5,838 nt of DNA. Origin: a bacterium (GTDB lineage Bacteria > Electryoneota > RPQS01). The notes under the pieces are model-generated. The model did not search any database. It worked only from the letters and a program-made list of their open reading frames with translations, and had not been told where the DNA came from. This document shows positions 4,420 through 5,838 of the stretch, piece after piece (position 1 is the first letter of the stretch; each line of letters opens with the position of its first letter). The DNA lies in the NCBI GenBank assembly GCA_018814465.1, contig JAHIZR010000439.1, forward strand, positions 1-5,838. The letters are read 5' to 3'. A program made the translations under genes and the position numbers.

Positions 4420-5838
4420 ATGATGAAAAAGAGTACGATGAAACTTGTTCACCGCTTGGCTGTTCTGATTCTGCTTTTAGCCTTGTGCGGCGGCGCGTCC
4501 GCACAAGTCTATGACACCCTTCGAATTGCCACCTATAATACACTCAATTACCCCGGATCGACCTCAGCCGTTCGTGACCCTGAATTCCGCAAAGCTCTCC
4601 GCTACATAGATCCGGATATCCTCATTTTACAGGAAGTTGAAGATGCCGCCGGACTGACACAATTTCTGAATAATGTCATGAACTATGATCAGCCCGGAAC
4701 CTATGCCGCCGTGCCTTTTTCCGACGGCCCTGATAAAGATAACGGCTGCATCTATAAAGTTGCATCAGTCTCCTTTATTTCTCAGACCGTACTGTCCACA
4801 GCGCTGCGCGATATCAACGGTTACCGCATGCGTCCGTTGGGATTGGGAACCGATACGCTTGACATCCATGTTTATTCCGCACATTTAAAAGCTGGAAGCG
4901 AACCTGAGAATGAAGACGCACGTTTCCTCGAGGCTCAGATTCTCCGCAATCATTTGAATGCTCTTACCCCCGGCTATTTTATGGCCGGAGGCGACTTTAA
5001 TGTTTATACGTCCTCGGAAGATGCATTCCAGGTTCTGATTGAAAGTCAAGCCGACAATACAGGCCGAACCTACGATCCGATTAATCGCCTCGGCAACTGG
5101 AACGAGAATCCCTCTTTCGCTGATGTCCATACCCAGTCCACGCGAACCACTAACCTCGGCGACGGCGGCGCAACCGGAGGTCTTGACGACCGCTTTGACT
5201 TCCTGCTCACAACCTACAACTTCCAATCATCAAGCGGCTGGCAATATCTCACCGGCAGCTACACAGAGGTCGGCAATGATGGCAATCACTTTAACGATGC
5301 TGTTAATGACGGCTACAACGCCGCGGTTCCGGACAGCATCGCTGACGCCCTGCATATCGCCTCTGATCATCTGCCCGTGTACCTTGATATCCGTCGCGAG
5401 GTCATCGGCCCCGCCTCCGTTACTCTGCTAACTCCCAACGGCTCCGAAATCTGGTACACAGGCTTCAGCCGCGACATTACATGGACAAGCGAGAACGTAC
5501 TCGCCGGAGTTACGCTTGAAGTCAATCGCAGTTTCCCTTCCAGCTCATGGGAAACCATCGTCTCCGGTACTACCGATGACGGCATCTATTCCTGGCCTGT
5601 GAGCGGTGCCCTGTCAGAGTTCGCCAGAGTCCGCATCAGCGTCGATGGACAGCCCGCGGCAAAGGACACCTCCGACGCGAACTTCTATATCCAAACGCCC
5701 GTCCTGACAATTATCGATCCGAACGGAGGGGAGACTTGGTATACCGGAACAACTCGTTCCATAAGTTGGAGTGCGACCGGTATTGATGGTAATGTTAAAA
5801 TCGAATTGAATCGCACTTATCCTTCAGCGGGATGGGAA
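4420..5838 (+). CDS. Secreted EEP-family (DNase I-like) nuclease/phosphatase with Kre9-like Ig modules, C-terminus off window
   Basis: The reading frame is open for 473 codons to the window edge. Residues 1-28 are a signal peptide: basic MMKKSTMKLVHR, a Leu/Ala core, and predicted cleavage after GASA. Residues 33-325 are an endonuclease/exonuclease/phosphatase domain with its motifs in order: IATYNTLN (Asn40), LILQEVED (metal-binding Glu72), YSAHLKAG (His155), GGDFNVY (Asp192, Asn194), DDRFDFLL (Asp257/Asp260) and SDHLPV (Asp316, His317). The catalytic set looks complete, so an active phosphodiesterase or nuclease is expected. Substrate cannot be read from the sequence; DNA, RNA, sphingolipid and inositol phosphate are all family substrates. 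From residue 333 on there are tandem Ig-like modules with PNG-E-W--G and I-W motifs, resembling the Kre9/KNH domain, probably for surface attachment or secretion. ATG 4420 is used, but ATG 4423 is equally possible. The gene is divergent from hsp20 and probably a separate transcription unit. Confidence 0.9.
   Translation, partial: MMKKSTMKLVHRLAVLILLLALCGGASAQVYDTLRIATYNTLNYPGSTSAVRDPEFRKALRYIDPDILILQEVEDAAGLTQFLNNVMNYDQPGTYAAVPFSDGPDKDNGCIYKVASVSFISQTVLSTALRDINGYRMRPLGLGTDTLDIHVYSAHLKAGSEPENEDARFLEAQILRNHLNALTPGYFMAGGDFNVYTSSEDAFQVLIESQADNTGRTYDPINRLGNWNENPSFADVHTQSTRTTNLGDGGATGGLDDRFDFLLTTYNFQSSSGWQYLTGSYTEVGNDGNHFNDAVNDGYNAAVPDSIADALHIASDHLPVYLDIRREVIGPASVTLLTPNGSEIWYTGFSRDITWTSENVLAGVTLEVNRSFPSSSWETIVSGTTDDGIYSWPVSGALSEFARVRISVDGQPAAKDTSDANFYIQTPVLTIIDPNGGETWYTGTTRSISWSATGIDGNVKIELNRTYPSAGWE
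5416..5838 (+). repeat. Tandem 95-residue Ig-like (Kre9/KNH-type) modules within the secreted nuclease
   Basis: Module 1 covers residues 333-427 (5416-5700). Module 2 starts at residue 428 (5701) and is cut by the window edge after 46 residues. PNG-E, WYTG, R-I-W, V--E-NR and P-S--WE recur exactly 95 residues apart (Trp345/440, Trp355/450, Asn369/464, Trp377/472) with no gaps. By eye 20 of the 46 shared residues are identical. The DNA has diverged, mostly at third positions, so this is an old duplication rather than a recent one. Confidence 0.8.

Noticed and set aside
4885..5226. Minus-strand open frame opposite the secreted nuclease
   Set aside because: The plus strand carries the GGDFN and DDRFD catalytic motifs here; the minus frame has no recognisable features.

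Overview
This is a 5.8 kb bacterial window of ordinary protein-coding DNA. Four genes lie on the minus strand and read right to left. One gene reads left to right from the opposite side of a 262-base divergent intergenic region. Both outermost genes run off the window. No rRNA, tRNA, CRISPR array, transposon or att site was seen.

Minus-strand block, in transcription order: a small heat-shock protein (Hsp20, 4157-3681), an ATP-dependent Lon protease (3688-1274), a ComF-family phosphoribosyltransferase-like protein (1277-603), and the N-terminal third or so of a secreted subtilisin-family (S8) protease (590-1). The junctions are an 8-base overlap, a 4-base ATGA overlap and a 12-base gap in which the ribosome binding site overlaps the upstream stop codon. 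This geometry points to one polycistronic, translationally coupled operon. A close match to a housekeeping sigma-70 promoter (TTGACC, 17 bases, TATATT) sits about 100 bases upstream of hsp20. The predicted leader carries a nearly perfect inverted repeat at 4200-4229 that could be an operator or an RNA hairpin.

Plus strand: from 4420 to the window end runs an exported endonuclease/exonuclease/phosphatase (EEP, DNase I-like) protein. It has a signal peptide, an essentially complete set of metal and catalytic motifs, and then tandem Ig-like modules of the Kre9/KNH-like type with an exact 95-residue period. Its C-terminus is not visible.

Functionally, the first two minus-strand genes form a cytoplasmic protein-quality-control pair: Hsp20 holds unfolded clients and Lon degrades them. 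ComF, linked in other bacteria to DNA uptake and recombination, and an exported protease are attached to the same transcript. The secreted nuclease is probably a separate transcription unit.

Organism: no taxonomic marker is present. Moderate GC, Shine-Dalgarno leaders, large multidomain exported proteins with Kre9-like 'PNGGE-W-G' modules, and an S8 protease with an acidic D/N/G loop are typical of Fibrobacteres-Chlorobi-Bacteroidetes-group and related candidate-phylum genomes. This is a weak inference.

I found no convincing undescribed system. The points most worth checking are the unusual operon composition, the leader inverted repeat, and the hsp20-lon junction, where the lon ribosome binding site and start are embedded in the Hsp20 C-terminal codons.
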